Shown here: positions 31,839 through 40,745 of the stretch, piece after piece
Layout of the letters: every line of letters begins with the position of its first letter
Position numbering within the stretch: the stretch's first letter is position 1
Assembly (NCBI GenBank): GCA_034189035.1
Contig: JAXHVA010000021.1
Coordinates: 1 to 51,627, forward strand
Reading direction: 5' to 3'
Source: JAUXFK01 sp034189035
GTDB lineage: Bacteria; Desulfobacterota; UBA8473
Length of the DNA stretch: 51,627 nucleotides
Notes under the pieces: generated by a model
What the model saw: the letters and a program-made list of their open reading frames with translations, nothing else
Database searches by the model: none
Told to the model about the DNA's origin: nothing
Made by a program: the position numbers and the translations under genes

Positions 31839-33080
31839 TTATTGTTTAGTATCAGGAACGATTGGAGGGTTCTCTTTTTTGTAATAGTATTGCGTGTATT
31901 GAGAGTAATAGTAATAATAGTAACTCTCTTTTTTTATATCAACGCTGTTTAGTACAACCCCTAATATCCTTGCATTGATTCCTTCGAGTTGTTCTTTTGC
32001 GATTTGCACCACATTTCTTGCCAGTTGGCCTGATCTGATGACCAGAACAACCCCGTCTACCATTGTTGCCAGTATCGATGCATCACTGGCTGCGAGTATT
32101 GGAGGCGAGTCGTATAGAATAATATCGAATCTGGACTTGATGTCATACATAAACTCCTTCACTTCTTTCGAGCTGAGCACACTGGAAGGATTTGGAGGAA
32201 GGGGGCCGCTGGTGATAATCTTCAGGTTTTCAATTCCAGTTTCCTGGATAAGGGAATGGAGGTTTTTATTGATAAAGGGGTATTGATTTGTATGACTGGA
32301 GCGGTCCATAATGGGTTTTAGTGAAGTGGAGAAATCCTCCAGGTCGCTATTGAAGTTTATGTATTCTTTGCTATGAAAGGAAAAACTGCCGTCATTCAAG
32401 GCAAAGAGCTGTCTGAATGTATCCTCCATGTGGAGATGTAAATGTCCTTTTAGATCATTCATATCAACCGCATCAGCATTAACCAGCACAGATGAAAGAG
32501 GCTGGGATGTCTCTTTTTGAGTCTGGAGGCACTCTTGTAGGTTCTCCTGTGTGATTTTACCGCTTTTGAGCAGACGGTTTCCCAACCCTTTTCCCTGAGT
32601 TTTGTTTTCCCAGTTTGCGTCCATGATCTTTCCATTATTAAAGTACACATGGATGCAGTTCTCAGAAGTTTTTATCACGAGAAGGCCTGTTTTTTGTTGT
32701 ACGCCGATCAGCTTGATAATATCACCAACACCGAATTCTTTCAGAGTCCCTGTCCCTTTTTGCAAATCTGTATTGTATGTATTGATGATGCTTTTGGAGA
32801 AGCCCTTCGAATTCTTTATGCCGAACAGGGTGTGTAATATCGGTTTTCTCAGATCTGTATCCACTAAAAGCACCTTGCTGCCTTGCTGTGCCATTATGAT
32901 CCCAAGGTTTGCTACAGTTGTAGACTTCCCTTCTGTGGCACCGCTGCTTGTAACCAAGATGCTCTTTGCAGGTTGATCTAGATTTGAAAACTTTATATTG
33001 GTGTTTAATGTTCGATAGGCCTCTGCAAAGGGGGATTTTGTATCGTCTTTTATGACAAGGTTCGTGCGCTCGGTTTTCAT
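31839..33080 (-). CDS. Bacterial tyrosine kinase with an inserted DUF4388/PATAN-like domain
   Basis: A 413-residue BY-kinase. FAEAYRTLNTNIKFS opens the fold; Walker A SGATEGKSTT lies at about 46-55, Walker A' LLVDTDLRKP at 71-80, Walker B IILYDSPP at 320-327. Residues about 105-265, between the A' motif and LIQETGIENLKIITSGPLPPNPS, hold an extra domain: GTLKEFGVGDIIKLIGVQQKTG with VYFNNGKIMDANW and LGNRLLKSGKITQENLQECL, the pattern of DUF4388/PATAN domains. The C-terminus has ten tyrosines at 387-400, the autophosphorylation cluster. It should control chain length and export with the Wzz-like protein upstream. Confidence 0.88.
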   Translation of the reverse strand: MKTERTNLVIKDDTKSPFAEAYRTLNTNIKFSNLDQPAKSILVTSSGATEGKSTTVANLGIIMAQQGSKVLLVDTDLRKPILHTLFGIKNSKGFSKSIINTYNTDLQKGTGTLKEFGVGDIIKLIGVQQKTGLLVIKTSENCIHVYFNNGKIMDANWENKTQGKGLGNRLLKSGKITQENLQECLQTQKETSQPLSSVLVNADAVDMNDLKGHLHLHMEDTFRQLFALNDGSFSFHSKEYINFNSDLEDFSTSLKPIMDRSSHTNQYPFINKNLHSLIQETGIENLKIITSGPLPPNPSSVLSSKEVKEFMYDIKSRFDIILYDSPPILAASDASILATMVDGVVLVIRSGQLARNVVQIAKEQLEGINARILGVVLNSVDIKKESYYYYYYSQYTQYYYKKENPPIVPDTKQ

Positions 33081-33141
33081 TTTGTCTTTCCTTTCATTTT
33101 GGCGAGGCCCGAATAATAATATCAGCGAATTAATACCTGAG

Positions 33142-34635
33142 TTACTTTGTATTTTGTTGCGGGATGATGCCGAGTGTCGGGAGATTGAGGTATTTCTCTA
33201 TGTCATCGGGGGTTTTTATTGTATTGTCGAGATATTCAAAGAAGAAGGCGAGGCCTATTCCTAAAGTAATGCCTGTTATAATTGCAAGGAGGATGTTCTG
33301 CTTTTTGTTGGGTTTGACCGGGTTATCGGGGATTCTTGCCGGATCAACGACCACAATATTCGATGCCTTCAGCTCTTCGGTAATGCCTGTTTCTTTGGCT
33401 CGTATAAGAAGACTTTCGTAGAGCGCGCGGTTTGTCTCAACCTCTCTTTTGAGTACATTGTATTTTATCTCTTTTTGATTGAGCTGAAGTGCGATTTGCT
33501 TTTGTTCCTCAAGTGCCTTTGCAATCGACTTCTCCTCTGACTTGGATATCTCATATTGTACCTCTATGCTTTTCGCTATATTCTTTATCTCGTATGCAAT
33601 CTTGTTTTCCATCTTTGAAATCGTTGATTTCAGACGAATCATTTTGGGATGCTCTGAGCCAAACTTCTCTGCGAGATCGGAGTATTCACCGAGCATCTTT
33701 ACATACTGTGCCTTTAACTCCTGAATGAGTCGGTTCTCAACCACACCAGGCAAGGATTCAACCTCTTTAGGGTCTGTTGACAGTCTTTTTAACTGATGAT
33801 GTAGGTTCTCCATGCCGATTCTCTTGGTCTTGGCCTCAGTGAGAGCATTATTTAAGTTATTGAGCTTCTGTATATTGATATTATACCTCTCTTCAAAGTT
33901 AATGGAGATAAGGTTATTCTCCTCTTTATAGTTCTGGAGGGCCTCTTCTGATTTTTGCAGATTTACCTTTGTCTCTTCTATCTGCCTGTTGATCCAGCCT
34001 AGGGCATCTTTCGATGCCTTGAACTTCCCTTCCAGGCTGCTTTCGATATAGAGCCTGGCATGGGTATTGATGATCATGGTTATAATCTCAGGGTCATTCC
34101 CTTCAAAGCTGATATTCACCAGGCGGCTGTCTCTAACAGGAGATATCTTGAGTTTTCCCAGGTAAGCCTTTATCAGGGTATTGTATTTTTTTCCTTCATT
34201 GTTCATGACCATACGGGTTTCTCTTGTTTTTTCTGACGATATGATATCCGTGCCCTTTTTAAACCATGAGGAGATTTTTTCCTTTATATTGATTCGAGGG
34301 CCTTTATTCTTCAGCCTGAATTCAGGGGAGTTTTCGAGGTTGAGGGTTTTAATTACCTTTAACGCAAGGGAATGACTCTTTAGTATTTCATACTGGGTCT
34401 TATAGTAATCGATATTGGAGGTGTCCACAGCAAGGACCTCCTCAATATTGACGACTTTTGGCGACTCCTTCTCTATGAGTAACTGGGTCGTGGCCTGAAA
34501 GACCGGTATCATCTTGTACGAACCTATTGTAACTGTAGTAACCAGCACGATAAGGACAGTAAGAATTGTCCATTTCCTATTCAGAATAATCCTGATGTAG
34601 TCTCGAAGGTGAGGATTGTCTTGTTGGGATAGCAT
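33142..34635 (-). CDS. Polysaccharide chain-length/co-polymerase protein (Wzz/GumC-like)
   Basis: A 497-residue inner-membrane protein: membrane helix at about 25-45 (TVLIVLVTTVTIGSY), a long periplasmic coiled-coil region from about 190 to 430, the GNVR-like segment (about 370-425) and a second helix near 455-475 preceded by the Pro-rich PARIPDNPVKPNKK. It has no C-terminal kinase domain; that function is in the separate gene 61 bases downstream, so the pair is a split Wzc like CapA/CapB. It works with the Wza-like lipoprotein encoded just upstream. Confidence 0.9.
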   Translation of the reverse strand: MLSQQDNPHLRDYIRIILNRKWTILTVLIVLVTTVTIGSYKMIPVFQATTQLLIEKESPKVVNIEEVLAVDTSNIDYYKTQYEILKSHSLALKVIKTLNLENSPEFRLKNKGPRINIKEKISSWFKKGTDIISSEKTRETRMVMNNEGKKYNTLIKAYLGKLKISPVRDSRLVNISFEGNDPEIITMIINTHARLYIESSLEGKFKASKDALGWINRQIEETKVNLQKSEEALQNYKEENNLISINFEERYNINIQKLNNLNNALTEAKTKRIGMENLHHQLKRLSTDPKEVESLPGVVENRLIQELKAQYVKMLGEYSDLAEKFGSEHPKMIRLKSTISKMENKIAYEIKNIAKSIEVQYEISKSEEKSIAKALEEQKQIALQLNQKEIKYNVLKREVETNRALYESLLIRAKETGITEELKASNIVVVDPARIPDNPVKPNKKQNILLAIITGITLGIGLAFFFEYLDNTIKTPDDIEKYLNLPTLGIIPQQNTK

Positions 34636-34661
34636 GGATATCCTTTTTTAATAGGGTTTAA

Positions 34662-35675
34662 TTAAAAGAAGCTCTCAGGTACCATAATAATATCCTCTGG
34701 GTTTATTAGGTCGGTCATTCTCGCCTGTATCTTTGCTTTCTCTCCTTTTTTTTCACGTAATAACCTCACCTTTTTTTTCGCTGCCTTTTCAGTAAATCCA
34801 CCGGCCATTGTTATCCCCTTGAGGACAGTGGTCCCTTTTTCGAGTTTGTACCTCCCCTCACTTTTTACTTCGCCATATACATAGAAGAATTCAGCCTTAG
34901 GCACATAGATTGTATCACCGTGTTTTAGGATTATATTTTGGTTGGTATCCCCTTCCAGAGATTTTCGCAGATTGAGAGTAATGACTTCTCCCTCCCCAGC
35001 ATTTTCCAGAGGCACAGGGTTTCCTTTCCTGATATTATTCCTAGGACGCACTACTACGATCTCATTTCCTGCATCTCGAGTAGGTCCGCCTGCCCTGGAA
35101 ATGACCTCGAGCAAAGTGGTCTGCCCTGTTAAGGGATATACTCCTGGCCCCTGATCACCCCTATAAGGGCCTCCCACTTCTCCCAGTAAATATACCCTCT
35201 TGCTTTTGTACTCTTTAACAGAGACCGTAACCTGAGGATTGATGATGAATCTTCCAGCCAGTTTTTCTTCAAGATCTTTTTTTAATTCGTGGACGGTCAT
35301 ACCATCTGCACTTAGCATACCAATCAGTGGGTATGAGAATTCACCTTCTCTTGATACTGTTACTGACCTTGTAAGATCATCATGATCCCAAACCTGTATC
35401 AAAAGAATGTCTTCAGGACCGATCTGGTAATCTTTGGCCTTGTCTGATTGGTAAGGATGAAAGAACTCTCCAGCCTTCTTCTCGAATACTTCGGCGATTG
35501 TTTCTTCGTTTTTGTTTAAATCGAAGTTGTTCTTTTTATCCTCACTGGTTTTCTTTACATCAGGGATGTCTGGATAGCTCACACAAGAAGATATTGGGAG
35601 TATAAAAGAAAGGATAATAAATATATAAATAATAAATGAGTATAATCTTTTTGTATGATTTTCCGTCTTTTTCAT
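34662..35675 (-). CDS. Outer-membrane polysaccharide export lipoprotein (Wza-like)
   Basis: A 337-residue protein with a lipoprotein signal: Lys-rich start, hydrophobic core and lipobox LPISSC near residue 32. It then has a Poly_export domain (YQIGPEDILLIQVWDHDDLTRSVTVSREGEFSYPLIG split across about 84-125), followed by SLBB-type segments (VYLLGEVGGPY; FYVYGEVKSEGRYKL). It should form the periplasmic and outer-membrane channel for the polysaccharide. Gaps to its neighbours are 26 and 35 bases, so it is operonic. Confidence 0.92.
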   Translation of the reverse strand: MKKTENHTKRLYSFIIYIFIILSFILPISSCVSYPDIPDVKKTSEDKKNNFDLNKNEETIAEVFEKKAGEFFHPYQSDKAKDYQIGPEDILLIQVWDHDDLTRSVTVSREGEFSYPLIGMLSADGMTVHELKKDLEEKLAGRFIINPQVTVSVKEYKSKRVYLLGEVGGPYRGDQGPGVYPLTGQTTLLEVISRAGGPTRDAGNEIVVVRPRNNIRKGNPVPLENAGEGEVITLNLRKSLEGDTNQNIILKHGDTIYVPKAEFFYVYGEVKSEGRYKLEKGTTVLKGITMAGGFTEKAAKKKVRLLREKKGEKAKIQARMTDLINPEDIIMVPESFF

Positions 35676-35710
35676 TTACCCAAAGTCAGCAATCGCTAAG
35701 AAGAAGTTTT

Positions 35711-36931
35711 TTAAGGTATGAGAAGTAAATTGAACGTGACCTGATTCTCTTTGTAATCCTCAATCGCAATATTGGATTCATTATTTGTAAGGTCGTATTT
35801 CAGATTTCCTATAAGCCAGTCTTTGATGATTTTGTGAGTTAACCCTGCAGTGACGGTATATCTGTCATCCTTCCTCTTTTTACCGATAGTGCCTTTCTCT
35901 GAAAAGTCGTTTAGTGTGTAGGATACACCAAAAGAGGAGGATAGCTTAGAAGTAAAACGGTGTTCTAACGATATATCTGCACTGGTAGAAATGTAGTTCG
36001 TACCATAAGGACCCTCTTCTGCTGTAACCGATGTTTCTAAGATTTCCCGTGCCCCGGAAAAGAGAAAAATGGTATCTTTAGACCAATTATATGTAAGATC
36101 GGCATAGTAAGCAAAGTCGGTCTCATCCTCTCCCGCATCATCATAGTCTCGGCCTATGTACCCACCTTTAATGACTCCTGTAAGTTTGGCAGTGGCCTTC
36201 CAGATCAGCCCGATATATGCTGTATGGCTTTCACTATCTGTAGATGGAAAGTCATAATCCTCATTATCGATATCTGTAAAGATATATTCAAACAGTATCG
36301 AGGTCTTAGCCCATGCCTGGTAAACGATAGAAGCCCCGATATCATCCCTGTCGAAATTATCGAGCCTATCACTGTATTTGGGGTAGCTTTTATCAAAGCG
36401 TTTAGTTATGTGTTTATAGTCTGTGTTTATTGTGTAACGGTCAGCAAATTTGTAAGAGACTTTTGCAAATGATGTATTGAGATAAAAATCATTTCTTTCA
36501 TCAGTTTCAAACTCAGGAGGGGTTGAGGATGAGTTCCAGTCATTACCGAACTTTACATTCCATTTATCCTGGAATTGAAGATCAATCAGTCCTTTCAACA
36601 GATGATCCTCCGTATCATGTTCGTTGTATTCACTATATTTAATTATGTCTGCCATATAATCGAATTTTATAACATGTCTTTTTACTGGCAGAGCGAATCC
36701 TATAAAAGGACTGAGAGTGGTAATCAGGTCGCTCTCTTCTTCATCACTTGTTTGATAAACGTTATCAGTATAAGTTCCTTTAAGATTGAGAAGTGGACTT
36801 ATCTCAAGCCGTCCAATATAGAGTTTCTCCCTTGCCATAGAAGTTGTGGGCAAAGATATGGCTGTTATGATCAAAACAAAGGAAGAAAAAGAAATAGCCT
36901 GCTTGAACACTTTCTGTAAGTACCACTGCAT
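35711..36931 (-). CDS. Outer-membrane beta-barrel protein (BBP2-like) of the polysaccharide operon
   Basis: About 406 residues with a signal peptide (FSSFVLIITAISLPTTSMA) and a mature part made of alternating strands rich in aromatic residues, ending in FNLLLIP. It resembles the putative beta-barrel porin BBP2 group (PF10082) that accompanies Wza/Wzz genes. The longer ORF begins at 37009, but an AAGGAGGT site lies six bases in front of the ATG at 36929-36931, so I prefer that start. It may form an outer-membrane exit pore or a secretion-associated barrel. Confidence 0.8.
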   Translation of the reverse strand: MQWYLQKVFKQAISFSSFVLIITAISLPTTSMAREKLYIGRLEISPLLNLKGTYTDNVYQTSDEEESDLITTLSPFIGFALPVKRHVIKFDYMADIIKYSEYNEHDTEDHLLKGLIDLQFQDKWNVKFGNDWNSSSTPPEFETDERNDFYLNTSFAKVSYKFADRYTINTDYKHITKRFDKSYPKYSDRLDNFDRDDIGASIVYQAWAKTSILFEYIFTDIDNEDYDFPSTDSESHTAYIGLIWKATAKLTGVIKGGYIGRDYDDAGEDETDFAYYADLTYNWSKDTIFLFSGAREILETSVTAEEGPYGTNYISTSADISLEHRFTSKLSSSFGVSYTLNDFSEKGTIGKKRKDDRYTVTAGLTHKIIKDWLIGNLKYDLTNNESNIAIEDYKENQVTFNLLLIP

Positions 36932-37010
36932 AATTACCTCCTTCTTATACAATATTAAGTAAGGAATAAATAAATCTAATATACGCATTAATGTATCGAT
37001 ATATTCCAAT

Positions 37011-37778
37011 TTATAGTGATGAAGGACTTGCCGAAGTTGGAGGTGGTTCTTGTTCTAAAGTTTCAGGCGGACTCTCTATTGCCGTAGGTTGTGCAAGAAG
37101 TTTCATCATCATCTTTTCCGTTTCAGGGTCAATAGGGACAATCGTACCAGGGGTATAGGACACTGGAGAAGTCGGAGGCGTTCCCGGAATAATTGTCGTT
37201 AATTGTCCGGCAGTTAAATCTACTTCATGAGTGATCCCAGCAATGAGTACACGAACAGTTGCCTCACCTCTAGGGCATCCGATGGATACGGTACCTGTTA
37301 CAAAGCCAATAGCGATTTCCACTGTGCCTCTTTTTATTTGTATTGTTCCAGCACCTGTTTCGAATTCTGTGATTATGTATTCCATTGGTATTACATTCGC
37401 CCATAACCTGCCAGATACAATCTTAATAAAACGAAGGGTGTATGACCTTTTCAAAACACCTGTTAAGTCTCTCTTTTTGAGATCTTGTTTGATGATGATC
37501 TCAGTGTTGGTAAAGAGGACCACAGTGCTTCCATCATCGAAATTGATCTCTGCTGTTCCTTCTACAACATTGATCCTGTCATTATTTAAAAGGTGTAAAT
37601 TCACAACAGGGGGTATTGCAACTTCATTTCTCATAATGTTTAGATGCCCCTTAAACCCTGTCATTTTTGCAATAATCTCCTCTTTTCCATAAGCCTTTTG
37701 CATAGATGCGGAGGCAAATAGTATAATGCTGAAAAGGAAAACAGTCAAGAGGTTTATGGTTGTTCGTCTTCTTTCCAT
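37011..37778 (-). CDS. FecR-domain periplasmic protein
   Basis: A 255-residue protein with a signal peptide (about 1-31, ending SMQKAYG) and a FecR domain: LNNDRINVVEGTAEINFDDGSTVVLF, IVSGRLWANVIP, GTVEIAIGFVTGTVSI and VDLTAGQLTTI. The tail is Pro-rich. FecR domains in such genes are probably beta-structured sensors or matrix-binding parts; in contrast to iron-transport FecR no anti-sigma part is present. It has an upstream GGGGAGGG-type ribosome site and a good promoter at 37824-37851. It is a paralogue of the protein at 38649-39479. Confidence 0.82.
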   Translation of the reverse strand: MERRRTTINLLTVFLFSIILFASASMQKAYGKEEIIAKMTGFKGHLNIMRNEVAIPPVVNLHLLNNDRINVVEGTAEINFDDGSTVVLFTNTEIIIKQDLKKRDLTGVLKRSYTLRFIKIVSGRLWANVIPMEYIITEFETGAGTIQIKRGTVEIAIGFVTGTVSIGCPRGEATVRVLIAGITHEVDLTAGQLTTIIPGTPPTSPVSYTPGTIVPIDPETEKMMMKLLAQPTAIESPPETLEQEPPPTSASPSSL

Positions 37779-38648
37779 TTATAAACCCTCCCCTTAAATA
37801 GTTTGTGGTTTACAGAATTTGAACTTATACCTAAGTTTTTATCAAAGTCAACTAAAAAATGAAGTTTTAATTGAGTTTTTGAAAAAGAAGTTTTTAATAT
37901 ACAGATGGAAATATAGCTAATTTTAGTATGCGCAAGTTCGTATGATGCTTTTTCTGAGCATTAGAAAGAGAAATTTTACATAACTTGTAAATCATACAAT
38001 CGATTATTCTTTCAACGTAGTTATGGTAAGTGAAGGGAGGTGACATATTTGGTAAAAGTATTTTGTTAAAAGCCTATATACAGCCATTCTTTTTTTCGCT
38101 TAGTAGGGTGAGGAATCATTGGATTAAATTTTGTAAGAGAGCAAAATACATGCCATGAGATATCCTGATTATTAAGGGGGGGGGTGTATAATGACATTGT
38201 TTTTCTCAAACTTCTTGTTAAATATATAATTTTTCGCCATTGTTGGATTTTTTATATGAAATGATAGACAAGGTTTAGCTCTATTAGAATAGCTCTCGGT
38301 TGTCTTGCAAATAGAGACTGTCTCTCATTAGACAAGACAAATCAATAGCTATCATTCTTTCTCAACGGACATCCGCACATACGGAAATTTCTAAGGCAAT
38401 AGCTCGTCGCATATAAACCCCGAGGTGTATCCTTATTATCAAGTATTTAGCAGAAGTATTTGATTAATAAATCTAATCTGTTTATGTATACATCTATAAA
38501 TGGCCCTTTTTACTCAACCTCTGTTTCGGGTTTAGATGTAAGGGAATATCACATTATGACCCTCCATGCCAATATTCACTGTAACTAAACTCTCCGCATT
38601 CCTTGATCATGAACAAAATTGCTCATTTATTGATGTATACAAACTTGA
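37779..38648. other. 870-base gene-free region between FecR paralogues
   Basis: No ORF with coding character. The part next to the downstream gene holds a sigma-70 promoter (37824-37851). There is a run of nine G at 38176-38184, AT-rich DNA elsewhere, and no obvious hairpin with a T-run. The length suggests a long leader or regulatory region for the export operon, or a deleted gene. Confidence 0.5.
37824..37851 (-). promoter_or_regulatory. Sigma-70 type promoter of the export operon
   Basis: On the minus strand: TTGACT (37846-37851), a 16-base spacer and TATAAG (37824-37829), about 45 bases before the ATG of the FecR gene. A similar TTGACTTT box lies upstream of the paralogue at 38649-39479, but with a weaker -10. 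Confidence 0.6.
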
Positions 38649-39479
38649 CTAAGGTGTCGATGGGCTTGCCGAAGCTGGAGGGGCGACTGGCGCTATAGGC
38701 TTAGGCGCCGTTTGCTCTGATAAAGACATTGTTTCAATTGCTATTAATGGTTCTTCTTTTGGTTCTATCGTTGGTTCTGGTGCTGGCACTTTTTTTTGTA
38801 CTAACTCTTCCACCCGCTTTTTAATTAACGGTTCGAGACGGGTAATCGCCCCGGAGATATATGGAGCAGAAACAGTCGGTGGAATACCTGATATGATGTT
38901 TGTATATTGTCCGGAAGTTAACTCTTCTACATACGTTACTCCTGCAATCACAACCGTAAGCAAGATTCTTCCTCGGGAACATCCAACGGATACTGTGCCT
39001 GTGGCAAAACCGATACTGATTTCTACAGATCCCTCATTTAATTGTATGATAGAGATACCTGTATCAATTTCTGTCTCAATGTTACCCTTGGGTATGATAT
39101 CTGCCCATAACTTTCCGGAAATAACCTCAATGAAACGGCTGGTATATGATCTTTTGAAAATTCCTGTTTTTCTCTTTTTTTTCGTTTCTTTCATGATAAT
39201 CTCTGTGCGGGGCAAGAGTCTCAATATGCTGCCTTCAGGAAATTGAATCGTTGCTGTTCCATCCACAATCTTGATTCTGTCATTATTTAAAAGAGGCATA
39301 TTCACTACAGGGGGAAGTGCAGTATCATCCCTTGTAACATTCAGATATCCCTTGAATGAAGTCAGTCTTGCGATAATTGTCTTTTCTGCATATGCCTTTT
39401 GCAAATGGATGGAGGTTATCAAAATGATGGTGATAAGAAAAACCGCAAATGAATTTTTGGATATAGGTCTTTTTCTCAT
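38649..39479 (-). CDS. FecR-domain periplasmic protein (paralogue)
   Basis: A 276-residue protein clearly related to the one at 37011-37778: signal peptide ending HLQKAYA, LTSFKGYLNVTRDD, LLNNDRIKIVDGTATIQFPEGSILRLL, VISGKLWADIIPKG, GSVEISIGFATGTVSVGCSRG and VEELTSGQ. The tail is long, Pro- and Glu-rich (VPAPEPTIEPKEEP) and ends ASPSTP, like ASPSSL of the paralogue. A good AAGGGG ribosome site precedes the ATG. Its role is unknown; linkage to export genes suggests a part of the cell-envelope polysaccharide machinery or a sensor for it. Confidence 0.82.
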   Translation of the reverse strand: MRKRPISKNSFAVFLITIILITSIHLQKAYAEKTIIARLTSFKGYLNVTRDDTALPPVVNMPLLNNDRIKIVDGTATIQFPEGSILRLLPRTEIIMKETKKKRKTGIFKRSYTSRFIEVISGKLWADIIPKGNIETEIDTGISIIQLNEGSVEISIGFATGTVSVGCSRGRILLTVVIAGVTYVEELTSGQYTNIISGIPPTVSAPYISGAITRLEPLIKKRVEELVQKKVPAPEPTIEPKEEPLIAIETMSLSEQTAPKPIAPVAPPASASPSTP

Positions 39480-39993
39480 TATACACCCCTTCCCATTTGA
39501 TTTATTTGCATATAAATCAACGATACATTGAAATCATGATTAAAGTCAAGTATATTTATAGGATATATAGGTATCGCCAACAATTTCTTGACTTACCTGG
39601 TTTTTTGATTTAATCTTAAAGTGTTAAAATAATGATTAATATATCTTTGCTAAAAATATTTACAATAATGACCAATCATATAATACGCCCATGCAAGGTT
39701 CGCACTTTTATGAGCATAAAGGAAGTACAATACTGATCTTGTGTCAGTACTGTACTTGTGTAATGATACAGGTATTTGTCCATATTGTACAGTCAAACAA
39801 TAGCACCTTCTGTTCTTTTTAAGAGCCTTTTTAAAATATCTCTTGTCTAAATTTAATTAAATTTCTTTCATTAAGATGGGTTTTGCAGAATGTAAATGCA
39901 ATTTAGAAAAGGCTCTGTCAAAAGGTCTTTCATTTTGTTTTTTAAAACTTTTTATTAGTAGTTGTTATATGTTTATTTGGAGATAAACGAGAG
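39480..39993. other. Divergent intergenic region
   Basis: A 514-base region between the minus-strand FecR gene and the plus-strand phosphoesterase gene. It must carry both promoters. On the minus strand a TTGACT box lies about 50 bases before the FecR start with only a weak -10 (TATCGT). A strong inverted repeat lies at 39723-39757. The rest is AT-rich with no coding signal. Confidence 0.5.
39723..39757. promoter_or_regulatory. 14-bp inverted repeat (operator or terminator candidate)
   Basis: AAGTACAATACTGA and TCAGTACTGTACTT, 7 bases apart, pair at 13 of 14 positions. No T-run follows on either strand, so an operator for a dimeric regulator in this divergent region fits better than a terminator. 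Confidence 0.5.
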
Positions 39994-40722
39994 TTGAAGT
40001 GGGCTATTCTATCAGATATACATGGGAATCTTGAGGCATTAGAAGCTGTTTTAGATTGTATATCAAAAGAAGACATTTTAAAGCTGGCCTTTTTAGGAGA
40101 TGTTGTTGGCTATGGGGCAAATCCTAATGAGTGTCTTGATATTATTAAAGACAGGGCAGATGTAATCATAGCGGGGAATCATGATTATGCAGTGGCCGGT
40201 TTAACTGATATTTCTTCTTTTAATGCTCTTGCTAGAAAGGCGATTGAATGGACAAAGGAACACATGCCAAAGAGAAACCGGAGCTTTTTATCAGGAGTTT
40301 CCTTAATAAACAGTACGGATGATCTTACATTTGTACATTCAACACCATATAATCCACAGGAGTGGGGCTACCTTTTTTCATTAAGCGATGTGATTCAGGG
40401 TTTTAATTCTTGCAATAGTAGAATCTGTTTTGTCGGGCATTCCCATATCCCCGCTGTATTTATAAAAGATAGTAAAGGAATGGTTTACCCCTCGGGTCCA
40501 TTTACAATTCATTTGAAAGAGGGGTGTAGATATATTATTAATGTCGGGAGTGTAGGACAGCCTCGAGATGCTATCTTGGACGCAGCTTTTGGAGTATATG
40601 ATACAGAAGAGTTTTTATATACAATCAAAAGAGTTCCGTACGATATTACAACCGCACAAAAAAAGATTTTAGAATCTGGATTACCGGAATATTTGGCAAG
40701 AAGGATTGCTATTGGAGCATAA
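39994..40722 (+). CDS. Metallophosphoesterase (YfcE/MJ0936-like phosphodiesterase)
   Basis: A 242-residue calcineurin-like phosphoesterase with all metal-binding blocks: ILSDIHGNLEAL, FLGDVVGYGANPNE, IAGNHDYAVAG, CFVGHSHIPAVF and INVGSVGQPRD. It hydrolyses phosphoesters with two bound metals; the substrate is unknown. The start is a TTG with GGAG a dozen bases upstream, and no better start exists before the first motif. It begins the plus-strand run of housekeeping genes and is followed 23 bases later by endonuclease IV, hinting at nucleotide or DNA repair metabolism. Confidence 0.85.
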   Translation: MKWAILSDIHGNLEALEAVLDCISKEDILKLAFLGDVVGYGANPNECLDIIKDRADVIIAGNHDYAVAGLTDISSFNALARKAIEWTKEHMPKRNRSFLSGVSLINSTDDLTFVHSTPYNPQEWGYLFSLSDVIQGFNSCNSRICFVGHSHIPAVFIKDSKGMVYPSGPFTIHLKEGCRYIINVGSVGQPRDAILDAAFGVYDTEEFLYTIKRVPYDITTAQKKILESGLPEYLARRIAIGA

Positions 40723-40745
40723 AGAAGAAAGGGTTCATTAAAGCG

